From assembly GCF_004801415.1 (NCBI RefSeq), contig NZ_SSNX01000010.1, positions 62,001 to 126,000 on the forward strand: a stretch of DNA of 64,000 nt, in the 5' to 3' direction. The notes under the pieces were generated by a model. It saw only the letters and a program-made list of their open reading frames with translations. It was not told where the DNA came from and did no database searches. Positions 8,906 to 18,137 of this stretch are shown one piece after another. The position numbers and the translations under genes are program-made. Position 1 is the stretch's first letter; each line of letters starts with the position of its first letter. This DNA comes from Deinococcus sp. KSM4-11 (GTDB lineage Bacteria > Deinococcota > Deinococci > Deinococcales > Deinococcaceae).

Positions 8906-11125
8906 GTGGCCCCCCAAGCTGAAGCACGTCATCACGTGGTCGTGGCTGGGGCCTACTTCATGGCGATACTCGTCCTGCAGTGGGTCGCCTCGTTGTTCAA
9001 CGTGGCATCGTCCCTGTCGCTGTGGTATCTCCCGTCTGGACTGACCTTTGCCTTCCTGGCCATCTGTGGCTGGCGCTGGGCCCCGTGGGCCCTGGTGGCC
9101 AGTGTGGCCGGCAATGTCCTGACGTCCTCCTACGCGCCGAACGTTCTGGCAGCCGTCCCTGGCATCCTGGCGTATGCGGGCGGCGCGGCCGTTCTTAACA
9201 CCGTGCGGCGGAACCGGCAAGGACTGGCCCTACCCCAGGATCTGGCCACCCTGACGCTCGTGGTTGCAGCTTCCAGTGCCGCTGCGGCCCTCGGGGACGT
9301 CAGCGTCCTGTATCTCACCGGTACGTTCATGGGGCCGCCCATGGTGGCCCCGTGCGTGGACTGGTGGATCGGCGATCTGGTCGGCATCATCACCCTCGGC
9401 CCCGTGCTCCTGCTGGGTCTGGAGCGTGTCCATCACGCAGTACGGGACAATGCTGTCCTGGCGAGGTTCCAGGGCTGGTTCCAGCGGTACGGGCTGGAGT
9501 TGCGACTGATCGTGCTCGTCGTGGCCGTGACTGTCCTCGGGGTCTATACCATCGAGTCCACCACTGGACTCCGCGTCGCTTTCCTGTACTTCCTGCCCCT
9601 GCTGTGGTTGTCCCTGCGCCCGACCTTCCTGCTCTCCGCGCTGGGCACCTTCCTGATGAACGCCGGCATCATCGTCACCCTCGCGCACCTGAACCTGAGC
9701 CCATCGCAGCAGCGGGACAACCAGCTCCTGATCGCCACCCTCTCCCTGGTGAGCCTGCTGGTCAGCATCCTGGAGGCGCAGCGCCGCACCCAGCAGGCGG
9801 CGCTGCAGTACCAGGTGGAGCATGACACCTTGACGGGGCTCACCAGCCGCGTGGCATTCCAACCTGCCGTGGACGCCCTGGTGCGGGCCGCCCACCCTGG
9901 CGAGCGGCTGCTGTTGCTGTTCATCGATATTGACCGGCTCAAGCACATCAACGATGCCCATGGGCACCTGGCCGGCGACGCCTACCTCAAGAGCGTCGCC
10001 GGCCAGCTGCGACACTCGACAACGACAGTTCCGGATCTGCAGGCCGTGGTCGCCCGCCTGAGCGGCGATGAGTTCGCGGTTGCCGCCCGGGTGAAGGGGC
10101 AGGACGACGCCCTGATCCGGGGGGTGCTGGACGGCCTGCACCGGACAGTGCGGATCGCTGGCCACGACCTGCAGATGGCGTTCAGCATCGGGGTCAGTGT
10201 CGCAGCCCTCCGTCCCAGCGACGGCCACACGGTGCTGGATTCATTGGATCTGGCCACCCTCATCCAGCAGGCCGACGAGGCCATGTATCACGCCAAGCAG
10301 TCGGGCCGGAGCCTCCAGTGGTTTGAACCTCCCCCGGAAAGCGGCCTCACCGCCCTCGAATGCGAGCAGGGTCTGCGGCGCGCCCTCGAGACGGAGGGCG
10401 AACTCGTTCTGCACTACCAGCCGCTCATTGACCTGCAGACGCGGGAAGTGCTCGGCTGCGAAGCGCTGGTGCGGTGGCAGCATCCCACACGCGGCCTGCT
10501 GGGGCCGGCCGCCTTCCTCCCCGTCGCTGAACGCACCGGTCTGATCATCCCGCTTGGCCGTTGGGTGCTGCGCACGGCGTGCCTCCAGGCGGGCCTGTGG
10601 CGTCGCCAGCATCAGCGTCCACTGCGCATCTCCGTCAATGTGGATGCGCAGCAGTTCCGCACGGACACCTTTGTCCGGGAGGTGCTGGACGCCATTCAAG
10701 TCGGGGAGATTGCGGCGAGCCAGCTTGACCTCGAACTCACAGAAAGTGCCATTCTGCTCGACGCGACCACGGCCATTGAGCACCTCGAGATCCTGCAACA
10801 GCACGGCGTGCGGCTGGCCCTGGATGACTTTGGGATGGGATATTCGAGCTTGTCCCATCTCCGTGACTTCCACGTGCACGTTCTGAAGATCGATCGGTCG
10901 TTCACCCGCAATCTGTTGAGCAATGGGCGGGATCTGCGCATCGTCCAGGCGATGGTGGCCCTGGGACACTCCCTGGGCACGCGGGTGTTGATTGAAGGCA
11001 TCGAAACGGTGGAGCAGCTGGAGATGGCCGCCACACTGGGTTGTGATGAGGTGCAGGGGTACCTGTTGGGACGTCCTGTCCCCCCGGCGCAACTCGAACT
11101 GAGCGGGAGGACACAGGACTCATGA
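8906..11125 (+). CDS. MASE1-GGDEF-EAL membrane c-di-GMP protein
   Basis: Start chosen at GTG 8906 with AGGAG at 8897-8901; upstream residues in the same frame do not look coding. The 739-residue product begins with a multi-helix MASE1 sensor (about 1-285; LWYLPSGLTFAFLAICGWRW). A GGDEF domain follows (SGDEF at about residue 385, an allowed variant, without an RxxD inhibitory site), then an EAL domain with EALVRW near 518, SVNVDAQQF, LELTES, DDFGMGYSS (usual Thr is Met), LKIDRSF and IEGIET, so the phosphodiesterase residues are present. It sits at the inner membrane and makes and/or degrades c-di-GMP; which activity dominates is unknown. Confidence 0.9.
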   Translation: MAPQAEARHHVVVAGAYFMAILVLQWVASLFNVASSLSLWYLPSGLTFAFLAICGWRWAPWALVASVAGNVLTSSYAPNVLAAVPGILAYAGGAAVLNTVRRNRQGLALPQDLATLTLVVAASSAAAALGDVSVLYLTGTFMGPPMVAPCVDWWIGDLVGIITLGPVLLLGLERVHHAVRDNAVLARFQGWFQRYGLELRLIVLVVAVTVLGVYTIESTTGLRVAFLYFLPLLWLSLRPTFLLSALGTFLMNAGIIVTLAHLNLSPSQQRDNQLLIATLSLVSLLVSILEAQRRTQQAALQYQVEHDTLTGLTSRVAFQPAVDALVRAAHPGERLLLLFIDIDRLKHINDAHGHLAGDAYLKSVAGQLRHSTTTVPDLQAVVARLSGDEFAVAARVKGQDDALIRGVLDGLHRTVRIAGHDLQMAFSIGVSVAALRPSDGHTVLDSLDLATLIQQADEAMYHAKQSGRSLQWFEPPPESGLTALECEQGLRRALETEGELVLHYQPLIDLQTREVLGCEALVRWQHPTRGLLGPAAFLPVAERTGLIIPLGRWVLRTACLQAGLWRRQHQRPLRISVNVDAQQFRTDTFVREVLDAIQVGEIAASQLDLELTESAILLDATTAIEHLEILQQHGVRLALDDFGMGYSSLSHLRDFHVHVLKIDRSFTRNLLSNGRDLRIVQAMVALGHSLGTRVLIEGIETVEQLEMAATLGCDEVQGYLLGRPVPPAQLELSGRTQDS

Positions 11126-11603
11126 CGATGTCAGGTGCCCTTGCGCACCATGCCCGGCCAGGGTGGATGTCAGATCCTGGCCCCGACCAGCCGCCACACG
11201 TGCTGACAGCAGGATATGGATGCCGATCGTCCGGCTGAATGCGGGGCGGATCTGGGGAACGGGTCAGGAGGGCTTCCAGCTGGCGCCTACCCTCGTTGAG
11301 CATCGTTCACTGCCTTGCTGCAGTGCCGATGACGTGACGGCGGAGATCGGCACCGTACTGGGTAAAAAATGCAGCGGGTGGCATGGGCGGGTCTGGTGGG
11401 CGCCGGGCTGTACGCGCCGCCTGGGTTCCGCGCAGAATCCATGTTCGGTCAGGTCGTTGCCCGTGAAGTCTGCCGCATCTCGCGTCATACCAGGGGGCGT
11501 GGCGCTGACCCCCTGGTCTCCTGCAGCCGCGCCGCCACTGCGATGTAGCGCTCCCAGTGGCGCCTCCGAACCGTCCGGGACAACGCCATTCTTGGTCGCG
11601 CGG
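11126..11603. other. Intergenic region, nothing recognised
   Basis: About 480 bp between convergent genes. Open frames here lack family features. No strong hairpin or repeat was spotted. Confidence 0.5.
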
Positions 11604-13298
11604 TCACGCGCTGGCCTTGTGGAGTCGGCGCACGTGCGACCAGGCGTGCTCGATGGCCTGTGGGGTCGCGTCGAACAGGTGGTGACGATTCGTCGTGAGG
11701 GCGTCCAGCAGGCCCATCCGGGTCAGCAGGGCCAACGGCTGATCCTGCAGGCCGCTGAGCAGCAGTGTGATGCCGTGTGACCGGAGTTCCCGGTGAATGC
11801 CTTCCAGGGCCTGGGCGCCACTCGCATCGAGGTGATGCACGCGGCGCAGTCGAAGTATCACGACGTCGACCTCCTGGTTCGCGGTCAGGTTCTCGAGGAA
11901 GCGGCCCGCCACCCCGAAGAACAGGGGGCCTTCCACGCGGTAAGCGAGCACGCGCGCCTGCAGCAGCGCTACGTCGGCGTCAACAGGAGCATTCTCCGCG
12001 ACATCCATCGCTTCCAGGCTCACGCTGCGGATCATTCGCTGGATGAACAGCACGCCTGCCAGGGCCAGACCGACTTCGATGGCGAGGATCAGGTCGAAGG
12101 CGACCGTGACGGTCAGGGTGGCGAGCATGGTGGCAAAGTCGCTGCGCGTAGAGCGGCGTAAGGCCTGCCACGTGTGCGTCTCAAACATGCGCAGGGCGGT
12201 GACCAGCAGAATGCCGGCCAGGACGCTCAGGGGCACCAGGGCAGCCGCGCGGCCGAGCAGCAGTACCACCAGCAGCAAGAACAGGGCGTGGATCATGCCG
12301 GCGACGCGGGTCTGCGCTCCACTGCGGACTCCGACGGCCGTGCGGGCGATCGCCCCCGTGGCGGGGATGCCGCCGAACAGGGGGGCGACGAGGTTCGCCA
12401 GGCCCTGGCCGAGCAGTTCCCGATCCGGGTTGTGCCGGACGCCCCGGGTCATCCCGTCGGCCACGACTGCTGAGAGCAGGCTCTCGAGGCCGGCCAGGAT
12501 GGCGACCGCCATAGCTGCGCTGAACAGCGCCGGGAGGGTGGCGAGGTCGAACGCGGGAAGGTGCGGCAGGGGCAGGCCCGCAGGAATGACCCCGATGCGC
12601 GGCACGTCAAGGTGGAGCTGCAGGCTGACTCCGGTCACAATCAGCAGCGCGACGATGCCGCCTGGGACGCGGGTGGTGACGCGGGGCCACAGCAGCATGA
12701 TGGCGGCGGTCACCGTGGTCAGGACGAGGGGAGTGATGGACGGAGCATCAAGGTACGTGTGGAGCACCTCGAAGGACGCGGGCAGGATGCCCTCACATCG
12801 CGGGGCGCGAAGCCCAAGCGCCGCCGGGAGTTGCTGGAGGGCGATGATGATGGCGATGCCGTTGGTGAACCCGGTGATGACCGGCCAGGGAATCAGGTGG
12901 ACGGCGCGGCCCAGGCGAAGCAGGCTGGCGAGGATCAGGAGGGCGCCTGCCATCATGCCAATCACGAGAACCTGGGAGAGTCCGTACCTGGCGATGACAG
13001 GAAGAAGGACGACAGTCATCGCGCCTGTGGGCCCACTGATCTGGAAGCGGCTCCCCCCGAAGGCGCTGGCGACGAGCCCCGCGACGATGGCGGTGATGAG
13101 GCCAGCGGCGGCGCCTGCGCCGCTGGTGACACCGAAGGCCAGCGCGAGGGGCAGGGCGACGATGCCGACGGTGACGCCGGCCAGCAGATCCTGCAGAAAG
13201 CGGGCGCGGGTATACCCCTGGAATTCGGCGCGCCAGGTGGGCAGAGGGTTGAGTCCGCCCAGGACGCTGGCCGACGCGGACTGGGCTGGGGCGCTCAT
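11604..13298 (-). CDS. SulP family anion transporter with STAS domain (second copy)
   Basis: A 564-residue product. Residues about 20-410 are the membrane core (LLAGVTVGIVALPLALAFGV, SGPTGAMTVVLLPVI, PVITGFTNGIAIIIALQQL); residues about 440-555 are the STAS domain (VVILRLRRVHHLDASGAQAL). It is only distantly similar to the SulP at 1349-2857. Its start overlaps the stop of the arsR-type gene by four bases (ATGA), so the two are translationally coupled and likely one operon under that regulator. Likely substrates are sulfate, bicarbonate or another oxyanion. Confidence 0.93.
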   Translation of the reverse strand: MSAPAQSASASVLGGLNPLPTWRAEFQGYTRARFLQDLLAGVTVGIVALPLALAFGVTSGAGAAAGLITAIVAGLVASAFGGSRFQISGPTGAMTVVLLPVIARYGLSQVLVIGMMAGALLILASLLRLGRAVHLIPWPVITGFTNGIAIIIALQQLPAALGLRAPRCEGILPASFEVLHTYLDAPSITPLVLTTVTAAIMLLWPRVTTRVPGGIVALLIVTGVSLQLHLDVPRIGVIPAGLPLPHLPAFDLATLPALFSAAMAVAILAGLESLLSAVVADGMTRGVRHNPDRELLGQGLANLVAPLFGGIPATGAIARTAVGVRSGAQTRVAGMIHALFLLLVVLLLGRAAALVPLSVLAGILLVTALRMFETHTWQALRRSTRSDFATMLATLTVTVAFDLILAIEVGLALAGVLFIQRMIRSVSLEAMDVAENAPVDADVALLQARVLAYRVEGPLFFGVAGRFLENLTANQEVDVVILRLRRVHHLDASGAQALEGIHRELRSHGITLLLSGLQDQPLALLTRMGLLDALTTNRHHLFDATPQAIEHAWSHVRRLHKASA

Positions 13299-13624
13299 CG
13301 GCGTATGACCTGAGCGTCGATCTCGCGCCGGTACCGGTTGAGCTGGCGCTCGTACAACTGGCGGCCGAGGTCGAGGAAGACGTAGACCTCAGGGTCTTCG
13401 TTGCGGTAGTAGGCCAGCGTGCCCTCCTTGCGGAAGGTGATGAAGTGGTGGGTGCGCAGGATGGTGAGGTGCTGGCTGATGGTGGCCTGCTCGCCGCCGG
13501 TGAGTTCCTGGAGCTGGGTGACGGTTTTCTCGCCGTCTCTGAGGGCATCGAGGATGGCGAGGCGCAGGGGATGGGCGAGGCTCTTGAAGAGGCTGGCCTT
13601 GTAGCGGTGCAGGCTCTGTTCCAT
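13295..13624 (-). CDS. ArsR family winged-helix regulator lacking cysteines
   Basis: Product of 109 residues from ATG 13624. It has the ArsR fold: FKSLAHPLRLAILDALRDGEKTV, recognition helix GGEQATISQHLTIL, wing VTFRKEGTLAYYRN-like segment. The usual alpha3 metal site (ELCVCDL) reads ELTGGEQ, there is no Cys in the protein and no His pair in the last helix, so the common metal sites are absent. It may sense another signal or act by another mechanism. It leads an operon with the SulP gene (4-bp overlap) and presumably autoregulates from the AT-rich region upstream. Confidence 0.92.
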   Translation of the reverse strand: MEQSLHRYKASLFKSLAHPLRLAILDALRDGEKTVTQLQELTGGEQATISQHLTILRTHHFITFRKEGTLAYYRNEDPEVYVFLDLGRQLYERQLNRYRREIDAQVIRR

Positions 13625-13625
13625 A

Positions 13626-13664
13626 AGAGAAATATAATATATGAATAGACTAATATAAAAGGTG
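13626..13664 (-). promoter_or_regulatory. AT-rich promoter/operator region of arsR-sulP operon
   Basis: A 39-bp strip of mostly A/T in GC-rich surroundings. It contains the imperfect dyad ATATGAATAGACTAATAT and TATAAT-like strings on both strands, just before the regulator start. ArsR proteins commonly bind such AT-rich imperfect dyads. Exact -10 and -35 boxes are not assigned. Confidence 0.45.
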
Positions 13665-13765
13665 GCGGAGTCACCCGCGCGACAGGGCCACGCTCCATGG
13701 TCAGGAGGGAGAACAGAGCGCACTCGAGCGTCACCCATGACGGCACGCGCCCCCGGAGACCACCC

Positions 13766-14444
13766 ATGTACCAAGCCGGCAGCAGGCACAACGAAGCGCA
13801 CTTCACCGGCTCAGAACGCGTCCGGGACATCGTCATCGGCCTGAGCGACGGCCTGACCGTGCCGTTCGCCCTCGCCGCTGGCCTGTCCGGCGCCGTGGCC
13901 ACTGGCCACGGCGTCCTGATCGCCGGCCTCGCAGAGATGGGCCGGCAGAATCGCCATGGGGCCGGGCGGCCACCTCGCCGCCCGCAGCGAACACCAGTCC
14001 TATATCGCGGAACGGGCCCGCGAGCAGCAGGAGATCATCGAGAAACGCGACGCCGAGAGTGCGGAAGTACGCGAGGTCTTCCAGCAGTACGGCCTGAGCG
14101 GAGGCGGCCACGCAGGCGGCCACGCAGGCGGTCATCAGCCGCCCCGGTACGTGGGTGGACTTCATGATGAAAGACGAACTCGGGCTGGAGGAGCCGGATC
14201 CAGAAGGGGCGCTGCAGTCTGCGTTCACGATCGGCGTGGCGTACATCGCGGGGGCGTGATCCCGCTGGCCCCGTACGCCCTGACGCTCGGCCTGAACCAG
14301 GCGCTGGTGATCGCAGTGGTGCTCACGCTGATCGCCCCGTTTGTGTTCGGAGCGCTCAAGGGACGGTTCACTGGCTCACCCATCTGGCGCAGCGCGTTCC
14401 AGACCATGTTCGTGGGAGCCGCCGCGTCCGGCGCTGCTTCCTGA
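13766..14444 (+). pseudogene. VIT1/CCC1-type Fe/Mn transporter, broken by three frame changes
   Basis: Starts at ATG 13766 (MYQAGSRHNEAHFTGSERVRDIVIGLSDGLTVPFALAAGL, the first VIT1 helix). Near 13935-13945 the frame changes, continuing as GRIAMGPGGHLAARSEHQSY with the metal-binding region after it (EQQEIIEKRDAESAEVREVFQQYGLS). Near 14098-14104 it changes again (VISRPGTWVDFMMKDELGL, AFTIGVAYIAG) and near 14256-14260 once more (VIPLAPYALTLGLNQ to the end). Together these give a full-length ~225-residue vacuolar-iron-transporter-like protein. The middle break lies by a 12-bp tandem repeat (GCGGCCACGCAG). Either a decayed gene or a stretch of indel errors. Confidence 0.85.
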
Positions 14445-14596
14445 TCGCGCGGGCTGTGTCGGGCACGGGTGGCGGCGCCGGCTGAGGATCTGTGGGGCAG
14501 CGATCGTTCTGGAGAGCGCCGGAGCGCCACAGGAGGGCCGAGACAGCGATCCGAGCTGCGATCTGCACGGGCAGGTGCGTTCGAGCGGGCGCTATG

Positions 14597-15706
14597 TCAA
14601 TACATTCCGTCGACCACCGTCACGAATGCCGCCACGAGCGCCGGGTCGAATTGATGACCTGCCTGGGCCTGCAACTCCGCCAGGGCCTGCTCCCGCGACC
14701 ACGCCGACTTGTACGGCCGGGCGCTCGTCAGGGCATCGAACACGTCGCACAGCGCAAACAGCCGGCCCCCTTCACTGATCCTCTCGCCGGCCTTCCCGTT
14801 CGGGTAGCCGCGGCCGTCCCACCGCTCATGGTGATCCGTGATGATGGCCAGCGCGTCGGGCGGCAGAAACGTGAGGGCCTGCGCGAAGGTCAGGCCAGAC
14901 ACCACATGCGTCTCCATCACGGCGCGCTCCTCAGGCGTGAATGTGCCCGGCTTGAGCAGCACGGCGTCCGGAATGGCGATCTTGCCGATGTCATGCAGAT
15001 ACGCTCCCCAGCGCAGGGAGCGCAGTCGCGTCTCGCTCCAGCCCAGATGCCGGCCCACGGCCAGGGCGAGCTGGGCCACGCGGTCGGTGTGGCCCTGTGT
15101 CTCCCCGTCCCGCGCCTCCAGGGCCAGGCCCAGGGCGCGCAGCGCCTCTTCACGGGCGGCCAGGGCGGCCTCCTCGGCGCTCAGGCGTCCGGCCAGCGCG
15201 GCCACGGTGGTGGCCACCAGGGTGAAGCATTCGGACTCCGGTCGCTCCCACGCATGGGGCACAAACGTGTGCATCAAGAACGCCCCGAGCAGGCGGCCCC
15301 TCGCGTCGTGCACCGGGGCGGCGGCCAGGCTGGCGACGCCCATGTCAGGAAAGCCGGCCGTCTCGGGCGCAGCGGCGGTGTCGTCGAAGAACAGGGCATG
15401 CGCGCTGCCTTCAAGGGCGCGCATCAGGGGCGTGTCGGCGGGCAGGCCGTGCGCGGCGATGGCCTGCATCTGGGGCGAGTCCGGCATCTCCCCGGTGGCG
15501 GCCCGCACGTGGTAGGACAGGGCGGCGCCGCTCACCTGAAAAAAGGCGGAGCCGACCGCGGCCGTGTTCTGAATCAGATATTCCAGGGTTGGCGTGACCC
15601 CAGCGGTGAGGTCCGTGGCCGACAGTGCCATCTGGGTCAGTCCAATGATGGCCTGGGTCGGATCCCCCTGCGACCTGGCAGGTGCCCTGCGGAGAACTGA
15701 GGTCAT
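14597..15706 (-). CDS. GAF-HD-GYP c-di-GMP phosphodiesterase
   Basis: A soluble protein of 369 residues. An N-terminal GAF-like domain (about 20-170) is joined by a helix (SAEEAALAAREEALRAL) to a complete HD-GYP domain (about 180-365). Key parts are GHTDRVAQLA, the metal-binding YLHDIGKIAIP near residue 237, HHERWDGRGYPNG near 295, and DVFDALTSARPYK. HD-GYP proteins hydrolyse c-di-GMP to pGpG/GMP using a bi- or trinuclear metal centre. The last residues DGMY are followed directly by the stop. It faces the broken transporter gene and lies downstream of the TPR-GGDEF gene on the same strand (150 bp gap). Confidence 0.92.
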   Translation of the reverse strand: MTSVLRRAPARSQGDPTQAIIGLTQMALSATDLTAGVTPTLEYLIQNTAAVGSAFFQVSGAALSYHVRAATGEMPDSPQMQAIAAHGLPADTPLMRALEGSAHALFFDDTAAAPETAGFPDMGVASLAAAPVHDARGRLLGAFLMHTFVPHAWERPESECFTLVATTVAALAGRLSAEEAALAAREEALRALGLALEARDGETQGHTDRVAQLALAVGRHLGWSETRLRSLRWGAYLHDIGKIAIPDAVLLKPGTFTPEERAVMETHVVSGLTFAQALTFLPPDALAIITDHHERWDGRGYPNGKAGERISEGGRLFALCDVFDALTSARPYKSAWSREQALAELQAQAGHQFDPALVAAFVTVVDGMY

Positions 15707-15856
15707 GTGGGCACGGTAGATGGCCGGATATAACCGTCGTCTGACAGCGTGTGCAGACCGTCACAGGCCTGGAGGACGCACCCCCAGCGTGATACCAGCA
15801 CCGCATCGCAGGTAATGCGGCTGTGCGAATGGCTGGAGCGCGTCCCTCTCGCCCTG

Positions 15857-17368
15857 TCACTGGACACCTGACGTGACGGTCACCACCTGGTTGCGGCCTC
15901 CCTGCTTGGCCAGATACATCGCCTCATCGGCCAGGCGCAAGGAGGTGGCCACATCGGTGTGGGCCATCACCACCCCGATGCTCAGGGTCACGGCGATCCC
16001 AGGCAACCACGCGGACCATGCCACCCCACTGCACTGCTGCCGGATCACCTGCAGATGTGCGGCCAGATCATGGGGAGTATCCGCGATCCGGGCCACCACG
16101 AATTCATCCCCACCCAGGCGGGCCACCAGCGTTCCAGGCTCGATCAGCACGCGCAGCAGATCTGCCACCACACGCATGACCCGGTCGCCGGCCTCGTGCC
16201 CTGCTTGATCATTGACCGCCTTGAAGTGATCGACATCCACGAAGGCCAGGGCCAGGGGCAGACGTTCAGCCAGGCGCTGCTGACTCCACTGCAGAAAGTG
16301 CCGACGGTTGTGCAGGCCCGTCAACTCGTCGGTCAGGCTGAGGTGCTGCAGTTCGTTGTGTAACGCCCTCAGCGCCACCGCCTGATCCCGCAGCTGCTGC
16401 GCGGCCCGTTGCGTTTCCGCCGTCCGCTGGACGGTTTCCAGGGCCTTGAGCTGAACCTCCTGCTCCTGCCGGTACCGGGCACGGACGGTGTCCAGGAGTG
16501 CACGCATGGTGGAATAGGCGCGGGTCATGTCACCCAGGGCCGCCTCCGCCTGAGCCCGGACGTCCAGAACATCGTCCAGCATGTCGCGCCGGGTGAGGAA
16601 CCAGACATGCAACTCGTCCAGGATCGCCAGGGCTGCTGCCGGATCACCCGCGAGCACCAGCACCTTGGCCTGAAAAAACCTCAGGAAGCGGACGCTTTCC
16701 ACCGGCAGGTCAGGATGATCATGCGCCGCGTCCAGGAAGAGGGCCAGGGCCGCTTCTGTCTGCCCCTGTTCTGCCAGGCGCAGCGCCCGCTGATTGACGA
16801 TGCCAACCCAGTACGGCCAGGCCTCTGCGCCACGCACCAGTTCCTCGGCGTGAGCAAGCAGCGCGTCGCTGCGCAGACGATCGCCCTGCTCGCGGTATGC
16901 CACGCTGAGGTTGAAGGCGCTCAGTCCGAGGTTGGCTTCGTGCCCGGATCCCGCCGCCCGGAAGACGTCATACGCCATCTGATACCGTTCTGCGGCGCGC
17001 CCGGCGTCGTCCCAGACCAGCAGCACCCCGATATCGTTGTGTGCCAGCCCCTCCATCTCAAGGTCGCCCACCACCTGGGCCACCTGAAGCTGCTGCTCGA
17101 GGTACGCCAGCGCGGCCGCAGGCTGCCCCGTACCCAGCATGACGGCCCCCTGGATATTCAACATCCGTGCCAGCCAACGGGGGTGGAAGGGAATCAACAG
17201 GGGCGCGGCACGCTCCAGGTCCGCGAGCGCCGCAACGTATGCTCCGTCTCGCCAATCCAGGTAGGCGCCCAACACCGCCACCCGGCCGTCGGCCGTTCCA
17301 GCAGGAAGGGAAGCACGGATTGCCTGAGGATCACGGAGCCGGATCTCCCAGAGACGTTCTGGATTCAT
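15857..17368 (-). CDS. TPR-repeat diguanylate cyclase
   Basis: Start taken at ATG 17368 (MNPERLWEIRLRDP), with GGTGGGGAG directly before it; the earlier open frame looks non-coding. Of 503 residues, about 1-300 are tetratricopeptide-like helical repeats (e.g. GQPAAALAYLEQQLQVAQVVGD). A coiled coil follows (about 305-350), then a GGDEF domain with LTDELTGLHNRRHF and canonical RLGGDEF near residue 420; no RxxD inhibitory site is seen. There is no membrane segment or signal peptide. Expected to make c-di-GMP under control of a protein partner bound by the TPRs. Confidence 0.9.
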   Translation of the reverse strand: MNPERLWEIRLRDPQAIRASLPAGTADGRVAVLGAYLDWRDGAYVAALADLERAAPLLIPFHPRWLARMLNIQGAVMLGTGQPAAALAYLEQQLQVAQVVGDLEMEGLAHNDIGVLLVWDDAGRAAERYQMAYDVFRAAGSGHEANLGLSAFNLSVAYREQGDRLRSDALLAHAEELVRGAEAWPYWVGIVNQRALRLAEQGQTEAALALFLDAAHDHPDLPVESVRFLRFFQAKVLVLAGDPAAALAILDELHVWFLTRRDMLDDVLDVRAQAEAALGDMTRAYSTMRALLDTVRARYRQEQEVQLKALETVQRTAETQRAAQQLRDQAVALRALHNELQHLSLTDELTGLHNRRHFLQWSQQRLAERLPLALAFVDVDHFKAVNDQAGHEAGDRVMRVVADLLRVLIEPGTLVARLGGDEFVVARIADTPHDLAAHLQVIRQQCSGVAWSAWLPGIAVTLSIGVVMAHTDVATSLRLADEAMYLAKQGGRNQVVTVTSGVQ

Positions 17369-17468
17369 CTCCCCACCAGGAAAGGCACCCGAGCAGTGTG
17401 CCTGAAAACCGATTGAGATTGAGCGAGGCCACCCAGGCAAGGTCAGACCTACGGAACGGCGAAGCATT

Positions 17469-17781
17469 CTCAGCGGGTACCTGATGCAGTGGATGAAGGG
17501 AAAGAGACAGGGTGAGGGGTCGGATCGCCCTTCGAGGGCCGTCTGAGCTCGTCTGGCCTCTTGAATGGGACGGCACCGACGGCCACGGTGCTGGGGCAGT
17601 CTGATCGAGATTCCTGTGCCGGTGGTGCGGCTGGGCGGCGAGGTCGAGGGTCGCCTGGTGCATGGGCGTCCTGTCGAATAAGGAGTACAGGCCGCGGATC
17701 TGCTAAATGCTTCTGAGTTGGACTGAGGGTGACCCGGTAATGCGCAGATGGAGATAAGCCTCGAAGATAGGAGGCACCATC
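17469..17781. other. Intergenic region, nothing recognised
   Basis: About 310 bp between the TPR-GGDEF start and an IS3 remnant. No supported gene. It probably holds the promoter of the minus-strand gene, not identified. Confidence 0.4.
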
Positions 17782-18121
17782 ATGATGACCCGCAGAGTCC
17801 ACCGCCCCGAGTTCAAGCGTTACGGCCGTGCATCTCGCGCGTACCAGCGGCAACGTTTCAAGCACCGCCCGTAATCTGGGCATTCAAGTCTCCCTCCTTC
17901 GAACATGGATGAAGGCCGAGCAGGACGAGGGTAATGTCGCGTTCCCAGGTCACGGACACCAGGTATTGACAGCGGAACAGCAGGAAATCCGCAAGCTCCG
18001 CAAAGAGAACGAAATCCTGCGCCAGGAGCGCGACATCCTGAAAAAAGCCACGGCCTGTCTTGGCCAGAACAGCACCCGTCTGGGGCTTGGCCGCTTCTTC
18101 GCCAAAGAAACTACACGCTGA
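17782..18121 (+). pseudogene. IS3-family OrfA remnant
   Basis: Begins ATG 17782 with MMTRRVHRPEFKR, the usual IS3 OrfA N-terminus, then needs a frame change near 17820 to continue as VHLARTSGNVSSTARNLGIQ (helix-turn-helix) and IRKLRKENEILRQERDILKKATA (leucine zipper). An extra 13-codon stretch (CLGQNSTRLGLGR) interrupts the usual KKATAFFA end. OrfB is missing; an IS6 element begins 16 bp later. Confidence 0.75.
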
Positions 18122-18137
18122 GGTATCAGTTCATCAC

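Noticed and set aside
12043..13313. Long plus-strand frames opposite the second SulP gene
   Set aside because: Composition is that of antisense to a GC-rich membrane gene; the minus-strand product is a clear transporter.
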